From positions 2,239,197-2,303,196 of the forward strand of contig JASSKH010000030.1 of NCBI GenBank assembly GCA_031763025.1: 64,000 nt of DNA, in the 5' to 3' direction. A program made the translations under genes and the position numbers. This DNA comes from Macrocystis pyrifera (taxonomy: Eukaryota > Sar > Phaeophyceae > Laminariales > Laminariaceae). Shown here piece after piece: positions 1 through 11,014 of the stretch. The stretch's first letter is position 1. The number at the start of each line of letters is the position of its first letter. The notes below the pieces were generated by a model that was not told where the DNA came from, ran no database searches, and saw nothing but the letters and a program-made list of their open reading frames with translations.

Positions 1-724
1 TCTACCCCACACAATCTTCGATACCAATCCGTGTCCCCACGTACTCAATCTCCGATACCAATTTGTCTTTGTCGCCTTGCACCCGTTTATTGTTGTTGAT
101 GTTCGGCCAGCGGGGATAGCGGCGCCAGACCAACCCAACCTCGAATACGCAAGAAAGCGGCAAACACACTCGTATCTCCGGGGGGTGCGCGGATGTAGTG
201 AGGCCGATCAGCTCCTGATCATCCTTGCTCCTTGGATCCGTAGGATGAACCTGCGGGGCCCCGCTCGGACCAGCTCCTCCCGCCCCAGACGAGCTCGCTC
301 CAGCCGAGGCACCCTCAGCGTTCACCCCACCGGCGATTTCGACCGCCTCGGGCCGCACGTTCCATCCTCGGCGCAGCCTCCGCTCCGACCCCCGGCTGAA
401 GAGCTGCACCTTCCTCGTCCGCTCCGTTGAGCAGAACACAGTGCTCCGACTCCAGGAGGATACCTGAGGACCGCAGCAGGTCGACGACGTGTCCCACCAA
501 TAGCCTGGTGGCTTCCGCCTCACGGTACGCACGTTAGGTTCCCGCCCGAGCGGAGGTGGCCAACCTTTCCGCGGCCTCCAGTACTTGGGGCCATGTGTCA
601 GAGCCCGGGCGGGGGGGCACCTTGGAAAACAACCCGCCGAGCGCGCACACAACCTCGTGCCGCGAACCCGCCGCAGAGGGTCGGTGTTGAACGCGTGGTT
701 CGCGTCATCCTCCAATACTCTCAA
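1..724 (-). pseudogene. Gag-like retroelement ORF, decayed and cut by window edge
   Basis: Minus-strand reading gives a GC-rich coding-like stretch that changes frame at least twice. It opens around 724 with an Asn/Asp-rich helix-like segment. One frame over it continues through a segment with LLVGHVVDLLRSSGILLE (about 500-440) and then an Ala/Gly/Ser-rich low-complexity tail. The LL-rich helical block followed by a disordered tail is what retroelement Gag proteins look like, but I see no zinc knuckle and no family-defining motif here. The reading runs off the left edge of the window, so the C-terminus is missing. The frame changes indicate a dead copy. It could instead be a broken host gene; the retroelement reading is inference from composition and setting. 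Confidence 0.4.
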
Positions 725-1063
725 GACGTTCGCGACCGATTCGTAAAGCTTACGAGGTTTCGGGAGCGAAAGGAAGAAGTGACCTCGCTTCGATACAAAT
801 TCCGAGACATTTCGATATAATCAATGGTTCCATTATTTGTGCCAAACTTGAGTCCATAGATTGGATCTCCATTTTACCCTTGCGCCGGATTTCGGGCGAG
901 GTGCAAAACTCTCCCCTCTCCTTCGTGTCCGGCACGGCGACAAAAAACAAAACATCGTCGGGCACTCTCCGCCTGAACTATAATCAAGTGGCCCGTGTTA
1001 CGATAGAGATTAAATCTATTTGGCGAAACTATTTCTGGCCGACGGGAGCCTCCTTGACCCATC

Positions 1064-1142
1064 TAGTACTGCAGTCCCGATTTGGGGACACAAACCACTC
1101 TATTTTCAAGTAGTTTGTCCCCAAAACGGGACTGCAGTTTTG
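1064..1142. repeat. Foldback repeat (GGGACTGCAGT family), copy 1
   Basis: A near-perfect hairpin. ACTGCAGTCCCGATTTGGGG on the left arm pairs with CCCCAAAACGGGACTGCAGT on the right arm, around a loop of about 30 bases. A related single arm lies at about 1338-1378. The same arms recur at 2197-2312 and 24577-24672, so this is a dispersed palindromic element. Confidence 0.65.
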
Positions 1143-1145
1143 CCT

Positions 1146-1256
1146 TATTACGGAGGACCACAGCAAATAGGACATACGGTACACGCAAAAACCTGTATAT
1201 TTACCTATTAACTACTAGAAATATTTGGTCCTATTTACTATGGCCCCCCTGTAATA
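1146..1256 (+). mobile_element. MITE family 1 (TTACGGGGGACC termini), copy 1
   Basis: About 110 bp bounded by TA and inverted ends of the form TTACGGRGGACCA...TGGYCCCCCTGTAATA. The body reads ...AAATAGGAC..ACGGTACACGC and ends ...TTGGTCCTATTTACTATGG. At least seven further full or partial copies lie in the window. TA at both ends and the short non-coding body fit a Stowaway-like (Tc1/mariner-mobilised) miniature element. The superfamily is inferred. Confidence 0.75.
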
Positions 1257-1849
1257 AAAGGGTCAAGTCGAAACCCTTTTAATTAAACCTTTTCAGTACG
1301 GCACTTCCTCGTGGGGAAAAATCACTCAAATTGTAGGTAGTTTGCCCCCACATCGAGATTGCGGTCCTCAAAAAAGGTTACCTTGCTTGTATACCCACAG
1401 AGAGAGGCCATGGGGCTGTCCATCTTGATTCAGTGTTTGTCGGCTTGGGTGAGATGGAGAGCTCAGAGCTCCTGTGCTGTAGTCGACTGAGGAGTCTCAT
1501 ACAAGTTAGGAGCTGCCTCCGTAGGGAAAAAAAAAAAACGCGCCTGGCATTGATTTCAACTCGACTCCTGCTACATTTTTGGGGAAGTTTCAAACTCCAG
1601 CGTAGGGGTCGACAGGAATCGAGAAGGAGCAGGGGGGGGAAAGATGACAGAAACCCACACTGATGGCGTGGGGATGGGGCTTGGATGCGGATTAGGATTC
1701 AAGAATAGAACGTAAATAATACATATTGAGATAGGGGAAGGAGCAAAGACAACAAACAGAGTATCGTGGATAAAGCATAGATAAGAGAAAGTAGACATAG
1801 AAGGCAGATAGACCTCGTGCGTAGGTTTCCTTTGTTTCCGGAGATTTCT

Positions 1850-1926
1850 TCTTTCAGGAATGCTTTGAGTGATCAACGTTCAAGCTCATGCTGCACATTG
1901 TCGGATGGCAAGCATAATAATAAATA
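1850..1926 (+). repeat. Dispersed repeat, copy 1 of 2
   Basis: About 77 bp beginning CTTCTTTCAGGAATG and running through AGCTCATGCTGCACATTGTC to GGCAAGCATAATAATA. It recurs with few changes at 6432-6512. No ORF, no clear terminal repeat; family unknown. Confidence 0.6.
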
Positions 1927-2196
1927 TAGGGTAGCACTTATTTTAGACAAAACAAATACATTGTGACTGGTAGTACGTACGGTAAGGCGGTGGTGGTGTG
2001 ATGCCACAAGTTTTGCTGCCGCCGTGTTCGTTGTTTAGGTCAGTCGGAAGGAGAGTGAGCGGCTTTTGTATCTCACTTAAAAAAAAGAGGCTTGAAACGA
2101 ACTCGTTGGCACAGGCGGCGTAACTAAACAATAAAAAACGAAACGAAAACCATGGCGTGGTGTACATCGCGAAACCAAAAGAAGTAAAAACCCTGA

Positions 2197-2312
2197 CCCT
2201 TTTGGAACCGCAGTTCCGATTTAGGAGGAAACTACTTGGAATGTGAGTGGTTGGTCCCCGCGATGGGACTGCAGTCCCCGCGATGGGACTGCAGTCCTAA
2301 AAGGGTTTATAT
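2197..2312. repeat. Foldback repeat (GGGACTGCAGT family), copy 2
   Basis: Ends ACCCTTTTGGAACCGCAG... and ...GACTGCAGTCCTAAAAGGGT are inverted relative to each other. The right arm segment CCCCGCGATGGGACTGCAGT occurs twice in direct tandem (about 2258-2296), so one arm has been duplicated in this copy. Same family as 1064-1142 and 24577-24672. Confidence 0.6.
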
Positions 2313-2404
2313 TGCAAATTGATAGTTTAGTCACTCGGCCGAGCCAGTCTGAGGAGTTGGGAACCAAGGACCTTAAGGTGAAACCCTGGAAAGTGGCCAC
2401 ACCG

Positions 2405-2660
2405 GGAAGCAAATTACACCATTGGAGCTGTCATACATACACGAGAAAAGTCGCCTCAAAAGTGGTTCTTGGTAAGATGCAGCTCACCCTGCATGCGACT
2501 CGCCGAACACCTCACGACGCTCTGGTAGCGCTTGGTGCAAACAATGTCTGCCTGGTCGGTGAAAACCCAAGGCACTCCGTCCCGGCATTGTGGGGATGCG
2601 AGGGTCTATGGTCATACGACTACGACCATCATGAGGGAATTGAACTACTGTAGCACCAGC
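2405..2660 (+). mobile_element. Retroposon family B tail fragment
   Basis: About 250 bp that matches, on the opposite strand, the two blocks at 32941-33190 and 33275-33520. Shared landmarks are AAGATGCAGCTCACCCTGCA, GTCTGCCTGGTCGGTGAAAA and GAGGGTCTATGGTCATACGA. This copy ends near GACCATCATGAGGGAATTGA without the poly(C) seen at the other copies. Parts read open as protein in all three copies, so it may be the 3' end of a LINE-type element, but no RT motif is present. Confidence 0.55.
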
Positions 2661-2919
2661 GTTCTGGCTGACGAGGGGATCCTTAAGGGCCTCGAAGAAC
2701 TACCCTATATCGTCTGAAACCCAGTAGTAGTGTTCTTTGCAATAATATTCGCGGTAAACATATAGGCGAACTGGATACAAAGGGTTAAAAAAAAGACAGT
2801 TCATGAGTGACCTGTACTCGTAGAGCTTCTGAAGTGAGGAAACGCCGTGTAACACTCTCGGCAGGACCTCCATCATTAGTAGATAGTCCTACTACAGCAT
2901 GCGATGGCCGCGCGTTGAT

Positions 2920-3186
2920 GAGGCGTTCTACGATAGAGGTTCATCCTAATTGTTCGGAGGCTCCAATGTCCCCTCAAGGTATTCTGCGGAGTTCAACGGA
3001 GACATTAATACGAATAGGACTGGTGCTTGGGGGTGTATGGAGCGCGCATCTTCAATACTTAAATACAGATATCCCCACGAGTTGTGGTCCTGTATAACGC
3101 CTCCTTCAACTGGCGCCTGGCAAGGACGCCGTGGTGACTCAGAAGTGTTTTCCCTCCAACACGATACCTCTATCGTAGAACGCTTA
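2920..3186 (+). mobile_element. MITE family 2 (GAGGCGTTCTACGATAGAGGT termini), copy 1
   Basis: About 267 bp with inverted ends: GAGGCGTTCTACGATAGAGG at the left and CCTCTATCGTAGAACGCTT at the right. The body contains ATGTCCCCTCAAGGTATTCT and GTTCAACGGAGACATTAATA, both of which reappear in reverse in the copy at 10747-11014. No coding capacity, so a non-autonomous DNA transposon. Confidence 0.75.
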
Positions 3187-3303
3187 TGATGTACCAGGTA
3201 TGTCAGAACGCACGCCTCCTCCCATCTCTAACGGTCATCAACCGTGCCGATTTCCCCGACTCCGCTGGCAGCTCACGGAAACACGCCTCCCTCGCGCCGA
3301 CAG

Positions 3304-3876
3304 GAGGGGGGGGGGGGTGTTACCGGCGGCGTGGAGACGTGCGTGAAGCTGTTCAGCGACTGCGCCCCAAGCGGCATCAAGCTGCCGGTGGAGGCACGCA
3401 CGAGGCTGGAGTTGTCGACGGCCCAGCACAAGGAGAGCCGAAAGCCTGCACCCATCGAGGAGTCCAAGGTACGAGTACAACAGGGTTCCCGTGCACCACC
3501 AACTGTTTTGTGTGCTGGCCACATCGATGGCGTTTTTTCCTTGCTCAAAATGAAGGAAATGGCAAAGGTTATTGCTGTACATACATACATGGTGATCTTT
3601 TGGTTGGTTAACCGTATATCCCACACCCTCCTCCTCCCGAACTTCATCGGTTACAACTTTCCTCGCCCATGTGTGGCCGAAAAACGTTTGCCGATGCGCG
3701 GACAAATTGGAGAAGGTTTGCCTGCCTGACGGCAGGAAGGAGCAGAATCCATCGGATGTCAACGCGGAGGCCGTCGTCGTTGCCAAGATTAGGCCGAGAG
3801 GGGGCAATGAAACGACGGAGGACGCAAAGCGCGATGCATGGCGTCGCGGGCTTGGCGCCGAGGCCGACGCCAACAG
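3304..3876 (+). CDS. Possible host gene fragment, two exons
   Basis: Two open stretches can be joined by consensus splice sites. Exon A (3304-3468, 55 codons) follows a CGACAG acceptor, ends AAG|GTACGA, and encodes a Cys-containing, mixed-charge segment (GVETCVKLFSDCAPSGIKLP and onward). Exon B (3746-3876) follows GAGCAG, stays in phase, and ends ACAG|GTAGGT. It encodes a charged segment with VAKIRPRGGNETTEDAKRD. Both are GC-richer than their surroundings and have balanced composition. I found no start codon exon upstream and no following exon, and I recognise no family. A 13-G run lies at the start of exon A, which weakens it. An exon pair of a host gene is plausible; chance cannot be excluded. 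Confidence 0.3.
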
Positions 3877-4041
3877 GTAGGTTTTATCTCCGTACAAGAA
3901 GAGTTGAGAGACAGACAATAGTTTTACTACGTTTGCCACCAAACAATGTGCAGCAGATGTGCTTCAGCGTTGATCACTCAGAAACATCCACCGAAACAAA
4001 AAAAGAAAACCGAGAGGAAAGCCAAAAACAGGACGAAAACC

Positions 4042-4150
4042 TATTACGGGGGACCATAGTAAATAGAATCTACGGTGTACACAAAAATCTATACATTTCC
4101 CTATTTTTATTAACAATATTTGGTCCTATTTACTATGGTCCCCCGTAATA
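4042..4150 (+). mobile_element. MITE family 1, copy 2
   Basis: The best-preserved copy: TATTACGGGGGACCATAGTA at the left and TACTATGGTCCCCCGTAATA at the right, a perfect 20-bp inverted pair that includes the flanking TA. The 109-bp body matches copy 1 in the same orientation. Confidence 0.85.
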
Positions 4151-6000
4151 GTGCAGATTAAAAAGTCATCGTGGTAACATTCGTGGTCGACTGTATCGCC
4201 AAGCCTATCGCACCATACCCGCGATGCGCGTACATGCGGGTTCTTTGCGAACATAAATAACAGGCGTCTGTGATGGTCGCGGGGGTCTAGTGGTCTGTAC
4301 CAATATGTCTCTACATCCGCTATTGATATAACGCCGATTGCTTGTTCGGGCTGGCTACATAATTAAGGGCGAGCCACAGGCTTTGTTATCTCGGAAGGCT
4401 CTCGGGGTATGCATGTCCGGTGTCGGGCCTCGCTGGGGCCTCGCTTGTCGCTGAGCTGCGCGGGAAACGAGTATATGGGGCAAGCTCACCGCCGATACAA
4501 CGACTCTACCCAGAAAAACGCCGCATATAAAACAACAGATAGCCTCAAGGTTGGCATGGGCATATACATGCGCTATAGCAGCTACATATGAAATCAAAGG
4601 TTCGGTGAACTACTATCACGTACGTCGTGCGCGTTCGAAAACAAATAAAGAGATTCTCATTGCATTGACTTGAAAAGCAACACCTACAGCGTGGCCAAGT
4701 TCTCTGCATCTTGGTGATAAATAAAACCTGTCCATAACCTCGTGATCGGCTGACACATACACACATCGCTGTTGCTGTGCTCTCTATGAAAACCTCCTGT
4801 GCAAAAGCAGTCCGCGATCGCTTTACGTACACGCGTACCATGGTTGTGATCTGTGTGAAAGTCCGCAGGAAAACTGAGAGTCCGCGCTGCCTGTATTTTT
4901 AACGAGCGCAGCTACCACCTTGTTCCGAAATACCACCCTGTCCCGATATATTAGAAACTTTCGGATTCAATATTGCGGTACAAAAAGTACGTCTGGTTAG
5001 GGACAGATTGGCAGAGTACTGTAGAAATTACTTTTTCTGACGTAACGGTACGTCGTAGTTACTTTGTTTGCCTTTCGCGCGAACTTGGCGAACTTGAAAG
5101 CGGAGATATCTCGCGCGTTCATCGACCCGGGATTATTGGCAACGCCGCCACCAGGACAAGGGCTCTGTTTGCTTTTACTTTGCTGGCTTCCTATGGCCGT
5201 GGATCGTAAGAGGACGTGATACAAGTCAGTATCTTCCTCTATAAGTATGTACGCTGGCTGCCGCTACTATACCGCTGCTGCAGCTGCTGCTGTCTAAGAT
5301 TGTGTGTGTTGCGCTCGTCGAACTGAATTCTTAATCATGCGCATTGTACACATGCATACCAACCAGGCTCCACAGGAGTACTACCGGCAGTACGCTCGTA
5401 CAGTCTTTTCTTTGTGGTGTACACATTGTTGTTGTTCTCACACTGACTCTCAAAACAAGGAGTCCGTGGTCACACATTTTGTTGGGCGGGCTGACATTCG
5501 TTTCGCAGGGTCCAATGCCATCAAAATTGTATCCCCGTTGTGTTTGTAGTGGTATACCTGTAACCTGTTCTCGCTTTCTCGTGGCATCGCATCAACACTG
5601 GAAAAGAAAATAAATATACAACCGAACATATACCGGCATACTTCAGTGCCTCGAGGGGGCGGGGGGGGGGACCCCACATCCCCTCCCCATCCACCACTCA
5701 ACGCGGTCCAATATCGTTCACAGACATGCAGCAGCTCACGATTGCACAGTAACGACGATATTGTTTTTTGGTGCGAGCGATGAACTATTTGATGCATTAA
5801 TTAAATTGAGCCCACGTTGCTGCTTTGTCCATCGCTGCCCGATACCCGTGTCGCGTGCAACATTGCTGTCCATACAATCCTGAAGCGTGCAAAAATTGTT
5901 GCCTGATATCTTGAACCGTACAAGCTTCGATGTTACCGCCACCCCCACTCGCTCGGTGTTTTTTTCCCACCCCTCCCCGTTGTCGACCAGATCAGCTTAG
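4151..6000. other. Gene-free stretch
   Basis: Short overlapping open frames only, none with recognisable protein features or splice-supported continuation. A (CTG)-like patch lies at about 5273-5294 and a G-run at about 5659-5668. The motif GAGTCCGTGGTCACAC at about 5460 recurs near 30801 and 62058. Confidence 0.5.
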
Positions 6001-6010
6001 AAAAAATCGT

Positions 6011-6124
6011 TCTAGGGTGTGTGTTATCTTACCACCCGTGTGATAGTGTTATATACGGTAGTACACTACCAGTAGTGTTGTTCGCCCTAGGGGGTGTGTT
6101 CTATTATCACCCGTGTCATACGCC
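6011..6124. repeat. Pair of direct repeats
   Basis: CTAGGGTGTGTGTTATCTTA followed by CCACCCGTGTGATA (6011-6045) is repeated about 78 bp later as CTAGGGGGTGTGTTCTATTA with TCACCCGTGTCATA. Function unknown. Confidence 0.5.
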
Positions 6125-6431
6125 AGTATGATACGATTAGTGATGTTGTGTTTCCTTTTGTGTACAGTAGCACTCGTAGGTGAAGAGAAGTGGGCAAACG
6201 ACAAACTTTGTCCTCTATCGCCCAGGAGAAGCACAAATATACATTCATGCGCACTGCACTGCACAGGCACAGGAGACGTCAAACGACGAGCCAGAGACTT
6301 TGCATGGTCTTGTCGGGGCACGGCATGGCGGGAAGAGGCCATGCGGACGGCTCAGAGGGCAAAGAACGAAAAACAAACGAGAAATCAACGCATTGATAGT
6401 GATCAAGCTCTCGACCGAGATTGAATCTAAA

Positions 6432-6512
6432 TCTTCTCTTCTTTCAGGAATGTTTTGAGTGATCGTCGGTGAAGCTCATGCTGCACATTGTCAGATGGCA
6501 AGCACAATAATA
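6432..6512 (+). repeat. Dispersed repeat, copy 2 of 2
   Basis: Same sequence as 1850-1926: CTTTCAGGAATGTTTTGAGT, AGCTCATGCTGCACATTGTC, GATGGCAAGCACAATAATAA. Both copies are followed within a few tens to a few hundred bases by an A-run. Confidence 0.6.
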
Positions 6513-7149
6513 ACAAATCCCGAAAATACTCTTGAACTTCAGGAGACTGATTTAAAAAAAACGCATCTGCTTTGAATGAAAGATCAATTGAGTTGTTGGT
6601 AGAGACGCAACGCCAGTACCTATGTACAGCAGTGACAAAAGACTGCCGCTGCACGCAGTAGAATACCTTTATTTAGGTATCGACGTCTAAAATATTCGGC
6701 ATTTTCTTCACCCCCCCTCGCCCCCCGACCCTGCTTAGACCTGCTTCAACCTGCTTACTATCGTACTATACATTATAGCTAGGGTGTGGGCCGATTCTTA
6801 AGTGGACTTTACCTAGGGTTTCATGTAGTTGGGGCGTGCGAGAGAGATGAAGGGCACCGCAGGCAACCGTGTCCACGGTATGTAGGCTTATCTGTATCGA
6901 CTTCGATTATAGTTTTGTGTTCGGCTGGGATGAGCGACACACATCGACGATGGTCGCGCGTGTATTAATGTTCTACATTAGTATTGAAGTTATGGTCCCT
7001 CCGCCTCTGGGGCGGAGCGGCCGGCTCTACTCACTGTGTGTAGCCTGCTAATACTTCGTAAACCTGCCACTGTGACATGTCTCCGTTGTTTTGCGTGGCT
7101 CATGCGTCCAGGGTCATGGTGCGGAGCTCGAGCCAGAACCAGTGGGCAA

Positions 7150-7423
7150 TCACCCCCCCTCCTTCACAGCCTGGGCACAGCCGCAGCCGGTGTTCTGGCC
7201 ATCATCGCCACGACCTTCCTGACAGAATTTCTGCTCTGTATCGCCTTGAGCACCGGCCCGGTTGTAGTCGTAGTCCGCGGGATCGGCGCCTTCATGTGCT
7301 CGATAGGGCGTCGTGTCTCCGCTGGGGCCCAATTTGCGAAGCGAGTTGCAGTCGACGCGAGTCGCTCTCTGGCCGCGACGTCCAGTAGTGGAATGAAGTT
7401 CATCATAGCACTGGTGGTGTGCG

Positions 7424-7472
<49 letters not shown>

Positions 7473-7589
7473 TGCCGTGCTTACGGTCTGCACCACCTCA
7501 TCAGTGGGTGTGACTGTGTCGTAGTCCTTGGGTTGTCCGAGAAAGTTCCCATACCTGCGACGTACATATGGTGTTTCTCCGTTTGCCAT
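7150..7589 (-). CDS. Weak candidate exon with poly-alanine tract
   Basis: A GC-rich interval open on the minus strand from an ATG at 7589. It encodes a short N-terminal segment, a run of about 14 alanines from a CTG/CAG microsatellite, then a basic segment with RPIEHMKAPIPR and RNSVRKVVAMMAR. The plus strand is also open here and would encode a hydrophobic protein, which is the expected shadow of a charged reading, or the reverse. No domain is recognised and no splice partner was found. The high GC relative to both sides is the only positive sign. Confidence 0.2.
7427..7470. repeat. (CTG)n microsatellite
   Basis: About 14 uninterrupted CTG units. It makes homopolymeric Ala, Cys or Leu in the different frames, so ORFs across it should not be trusted on length alone. 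Confidence 0.9.
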
Positions 7590-8146
7590 AAAACACTTTA
7601 TTTCGTTGCTGACTGTGTCCGTGAGGCGATGCTTTGTGCTACCTGGTATTTTGTTTTTTTTTATTGGTGAGAAGTTTCAGGTTTCCTAAGTTTTTGAGTC
7701 GAAGCGTGTCTTACCTGGAATGTGTGGTACGCGATAACGGCGCGTCGCGCCCATTTGTTTGTACCTGGTGGTATCACATCATATCATACTTCGCAGTACC
7801 CTTCTGGACCTAAATATTAGGTTCGTTTTGTATTCATAGTAATGCCCAAACATTTCATATATTTCCTTCTCTAGTGGTATATGCCATGCGATTGCGCATG
7901 CTCTTTTATTTGCATCTTCTATGTGTAAAAATAGATGATGCCTGTGTTCTGCCGCGCTGATGGTGTGTTCATCGACGAGAAGGTTGTTGTCGCCTGCCAG
8001 CGTATATTCTTTTGGACGGTGGTGGTGCGGTATTCGGACGGTCGATCGTGACAACCAGCACAAACAAATAATGTTTCGGCTTCGCTCATCAAGACTTTAA
8101 GTCGCGTCATGCATGTCACGAAAAACAAACACATCACGATTCGGAA

Positions 8147-8180
8147 CGGACGGACGGACGGACGGACGGACGGACGGACG
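8147..8180. repeat. (GGAC)n tetranucleotide repeat
   Basis: Eight or so uninterrupted GGAC units between AACACATCACGATTCGGAA and TGTTTGTTTG. Confidence 0.9.
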
Positions 8181-8489
8181 TGTTTGTTTGTATACGCTAC
8201 GAGCCCAAGATAAAACAAAATGTGTCAGCCGGTTCAGGTTTATAGTATTACCAGCCACTTCACACCTCTAAGACTTGTATGTATATGTACGTGTTCGGTT
8301 TTTAGGTCCGAGATGGCACGACGTGCAGTCCACACCTCCGCGGATGTATGATTTTGTCTAACCCGAAGTTCTCTTGAAAACTGAAAGTCTCCTCCCATAT
8401 TTTCTATCTCTTAGCCCGCCTCGCTGAGGGTACGAAGTTTTGCATCTAATGCTTGATTTGCTTGCGGCCACGGGATTCATTGTCGTTCC

Positions 8490-8770
8490 AACAGTTGGGC
8501 TGGGGTGGGTTGGGTTGGGTTGCTGTTGTGGTTGATGTTGTTGTGGTTGTTGCTGCTGCTGTCGCCGGTGTTGTGCTAGTACTGTATTTGTTATTGTTGT
8601 TGCTGTAGTCATCTTGCTGTGGTTTCTTTTACTGTTGTTTAGTGCTGTTTAGTGCTGTTCAGTGCTGTTGAGGTGCTCGCTACTGAGCTGTTTATTGTTG
8701 GCTGTTTTATTGCCCTGTCGCTGCCGCTGCTGTTTTGTCGTAATTGCTGTTGTCATCGACGTCGTCTCGT
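8490..8770. repeat. GTT/GCT-rich low-complexity tract
   Basis: Interrupted GTT, GTTGT and GCTGTT units, including TTTAGTGCTG repeated three times near 8638-8666. It encodes Gln/Pro-rich peptide on the minus strand by composition alone; no gene is called. Confidence 0.6.
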
Positions 8771-8873
8771 CGTCGCTGTTGATAATCGTCGCACACGTCG
8801 AAAATATCGTGGGTCACCATCTACAGCAAACCCCATCTAGATCCTCATCTGCGGTTATGAGACGCAGAGGTGC

Positions 8874-9034
8874 GGGATCTGTACACAGGAGTATTGCGGG
8901 GGAACCTACCGTCGTGATCAGAACAAAATCTTGTGTGCAAACACAAGGATACACCTGTATTTAGGCCCCGCTGTGGGTTCTGATCACCACGTACTACTAC
9001 TAGTATGCACCTCCCCCGCAATACTGCAGATCCA
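8874..9034. repeat. Imperfect inverted-repeat element
   Basis: GGATCTGTACACAGGAGTATTGCGGGGG at the left pairs with CCCCCGCAATACTGCAGATCC at the right after a short internal insertion in the left arm. Inner arms GTGATCAGA (about 8914) and TCTGATCAC (about 8977) also pair. No second copy seen in the window, so it may be a MITE or a lone palindrome. Confidence 0.45.
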
Positions 9035-9589
9035 ATCCAGAAACATACTTCCTGGATCGCATGCAGAGTATACGGATCCCCACCCGCGGCAACAAGAAGA
9101 ACTAACCACTGTAGACCGTACGGATCAGGAATGTATCTATCTGCCCCGAGTCGTCTAAATAACTTATTTTGTGGAGATCGAGGACGTGTACGATGCGTGT
9201 AGCCGTGCCGTTGTTGGAGTGTTCATGTCGGTGTTGCTGTGCGGGTGGAGCACAGGACCTCTCCGTTTCTTGGAATAGCCTCGGGTACGCACAGCAAGTA
9301 CGTGCGTGTCGGTAATATTCTTCAACCAGACCGGCGACTGCCTCTGGTGTGTTGTAGACATTTAGTACTGCTCTGCTAGTCTTGAGCGCCCGCCCGCTAG
9401 CGCGCCCACCCGCCGGATCTAGAGCTTCAAGTATCCTCTAAGGAGATGTCGTGGAAACGCAGAAGGAGGGTGCGGTCAAACGGAGTGGATTCGGGTGCAC
9501 GCTGGGGATAGGGCGGAGATATGACGCACGCCCCGTGGTTATTAACGCTGGCGCACCTCAAGGGCTCATCCATGAACTATCCACGAAAT

Positions 9590-9715
9590 ATGCCATGAGT
9601 CGTTCCACGGCGGGTGTCCGCGATTTGTTCCATGGTTGACCATGGTGTGGGATTTGCGAGTTGTCTCCTCACATGGTATATACCATGGAAACCATGGGTT
9701 GGACCATGGACTGGT
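9590..9715. other. Cluster of CCATGG palindromes
   Basis: Within about 125 bp CCATGG or a close variant occurs repeatedly (GTTCCATGGTTGACCATGGT, TACCATGGAAACCATGGGTT, GGACCATGGACTGGTCCAGG), giving several overlapping short hairpins. No family known to me. Confidence 0.5.
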
Positions 9716-10185
9716 CCAGGGGCTGTCCGAGTAATAATACTATTGTAGTTATGACATCCTCCCTGTTGGGGAGACCCAAACCAAAATTGGATTCGGTAGT
9801 GTAGTTTTTAGCATCTACCCGGTTGTAACCTTACTGTTGGGACCTCTCTCAAAATGGCTACCGAAAAGAAACGTGAACTTTGTGATGGTCTTCATCAAAA
9901 AGCGTCTACGGGTACGTGGTGCGGGCGCATGACGCCAAAAAAGTGTCTACAGGTAGAGTGAATGCATGGCACGTTGCTACGACACCAGGTGACCGGGAGC
10001 CCCCGCCCCCCCCACCCCTGCAGAGTGTGGGCGCGAAAAAAACTTGTGGAATCATTGAACAGCACACGTTTAACGGCAAACTTCAGAAGGTGTGGACAAC
10101 CTCTCCATTCGATACGCGTATAGTAGTGGTGTGCTACATTGTTCGACGTCTCCCACAGGGATGTGTTGACGCCCACATTGTGCAA

Positions 10186-10540
10186 GGGGGGGTGGGGGGA
10201 GGGGGGGGGCTCATTTGTTGTTCGCCTTAGTCATTTGACCATTGATCACACATCCTTTTCGAGAAGGAACACCGTTCCTACTCCTAATAGAGACACCTCC
10301 GACAGTTGGGCGTTCAGTACTTTGTTTCCACACGTTACATAGAAACATTTTGCCAGTATTATCCCCTCCCTGTTTCGCCGCCTGCGGCCACCATCTATCC
10401 CCTGGGATAGCAATCGTTTTCTCGGTACTGGTACTACCTAGAGTATCAAACTCCTCCATGTCGCATTCGTCTACTTTCCTCATCTCTTGCTCTAACAGGG
10501 GAGGGGTCTGGCAACCTGTGGAGTGGGGGGTCATGCCACG
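10186..10540 (-). mobile_element. LINE family A 3' end fragment with poly(C) tail
   Basis: Minus-strand sequence matches the 3' end of the LINE at 34490-37518. It has the codons for KVDECDMEEFDT, then the block with AGGTGGCCACAGGCGGC-like text, TCTCTATTAGGAGTAGG, and AATGGTCAAATGACTAAGGC just before the end. Immediately after ACAAATGAG the minus strand runs into a broken C-run (10209-10186 on the plus strand as G). A 5'-truncated insertion, typical of target-primed reverse transcription. The open reading is the remnant of the C-terminus of ORF2 after the zinc knuckle. Confidence 0.75.
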
Positions 10541-10746
10541 TCCTTATCGTATGCACATCTCCTTGAGTAACAGCTGTATTGGTGTGGTATGTACGAAGAT
10601 CAAAGTTATCATCCTACGGGTCTATATTCGCGACCACTGTTTCCCCCTTGAAGCCATCTGAAAAGGGAACCTTGTACACATTGGGCACAGATAGATCAGA
10701 TAGCTCATAATCTACCTGTATGTAGACCATCTAGTTAATTTCCTTT

Positions 10747-11014
10747 GAGGCGTTCTACGATAGAGGTATCGCATTTGGGAAGGAAACTATGTGAGCCACA
10801 CCCAGGCGTCCTTACTGAGCGCCGGTTGAAGGATGGATGAGTATGTAACTTGTGCTCTACATTGTTAGGCATAGTGCGTACGTACGTACACGCACGAGAT
10901 GCGTGTAGCATCAGTCGCGTTGATATGTCTGTCTCCGTTGAGCCCCGCATTATACCTTGGGGGGACATAGGAACCCCAGAAAAACTAGGGCCAACCTCTA
11001 TCATAGAACGCCTC
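10747..11014 (-). mobile_element. MITE family 2, copy 2
   Basis: GAGGCGTTCTACGATAGAGG at the left and CCTCTATCATAGAACGCCTC at the right. The body is the reverse complement of the 2920-3186 copy: GTCTCCGTTGAGCCCCGCAT and ACCTTGGGGGGACATAGGAA match its GTTCAACGGAGAC and ATGTCCCCTCAAGG segments. Confidence 0.75.

Noticed and set aside
6113..6458. Three overlapping plus-strand frames of 68-103 codons
   Set aside because: All three frames are open over the same 200 bp, which is a composition effect; none has a recognisable feature.
7419..7670. Plus-strand frame with a long poly-Cys tract
   Set aside because: It exists only because a CTG microsatellite is read as TGC; no protein family or splice support.
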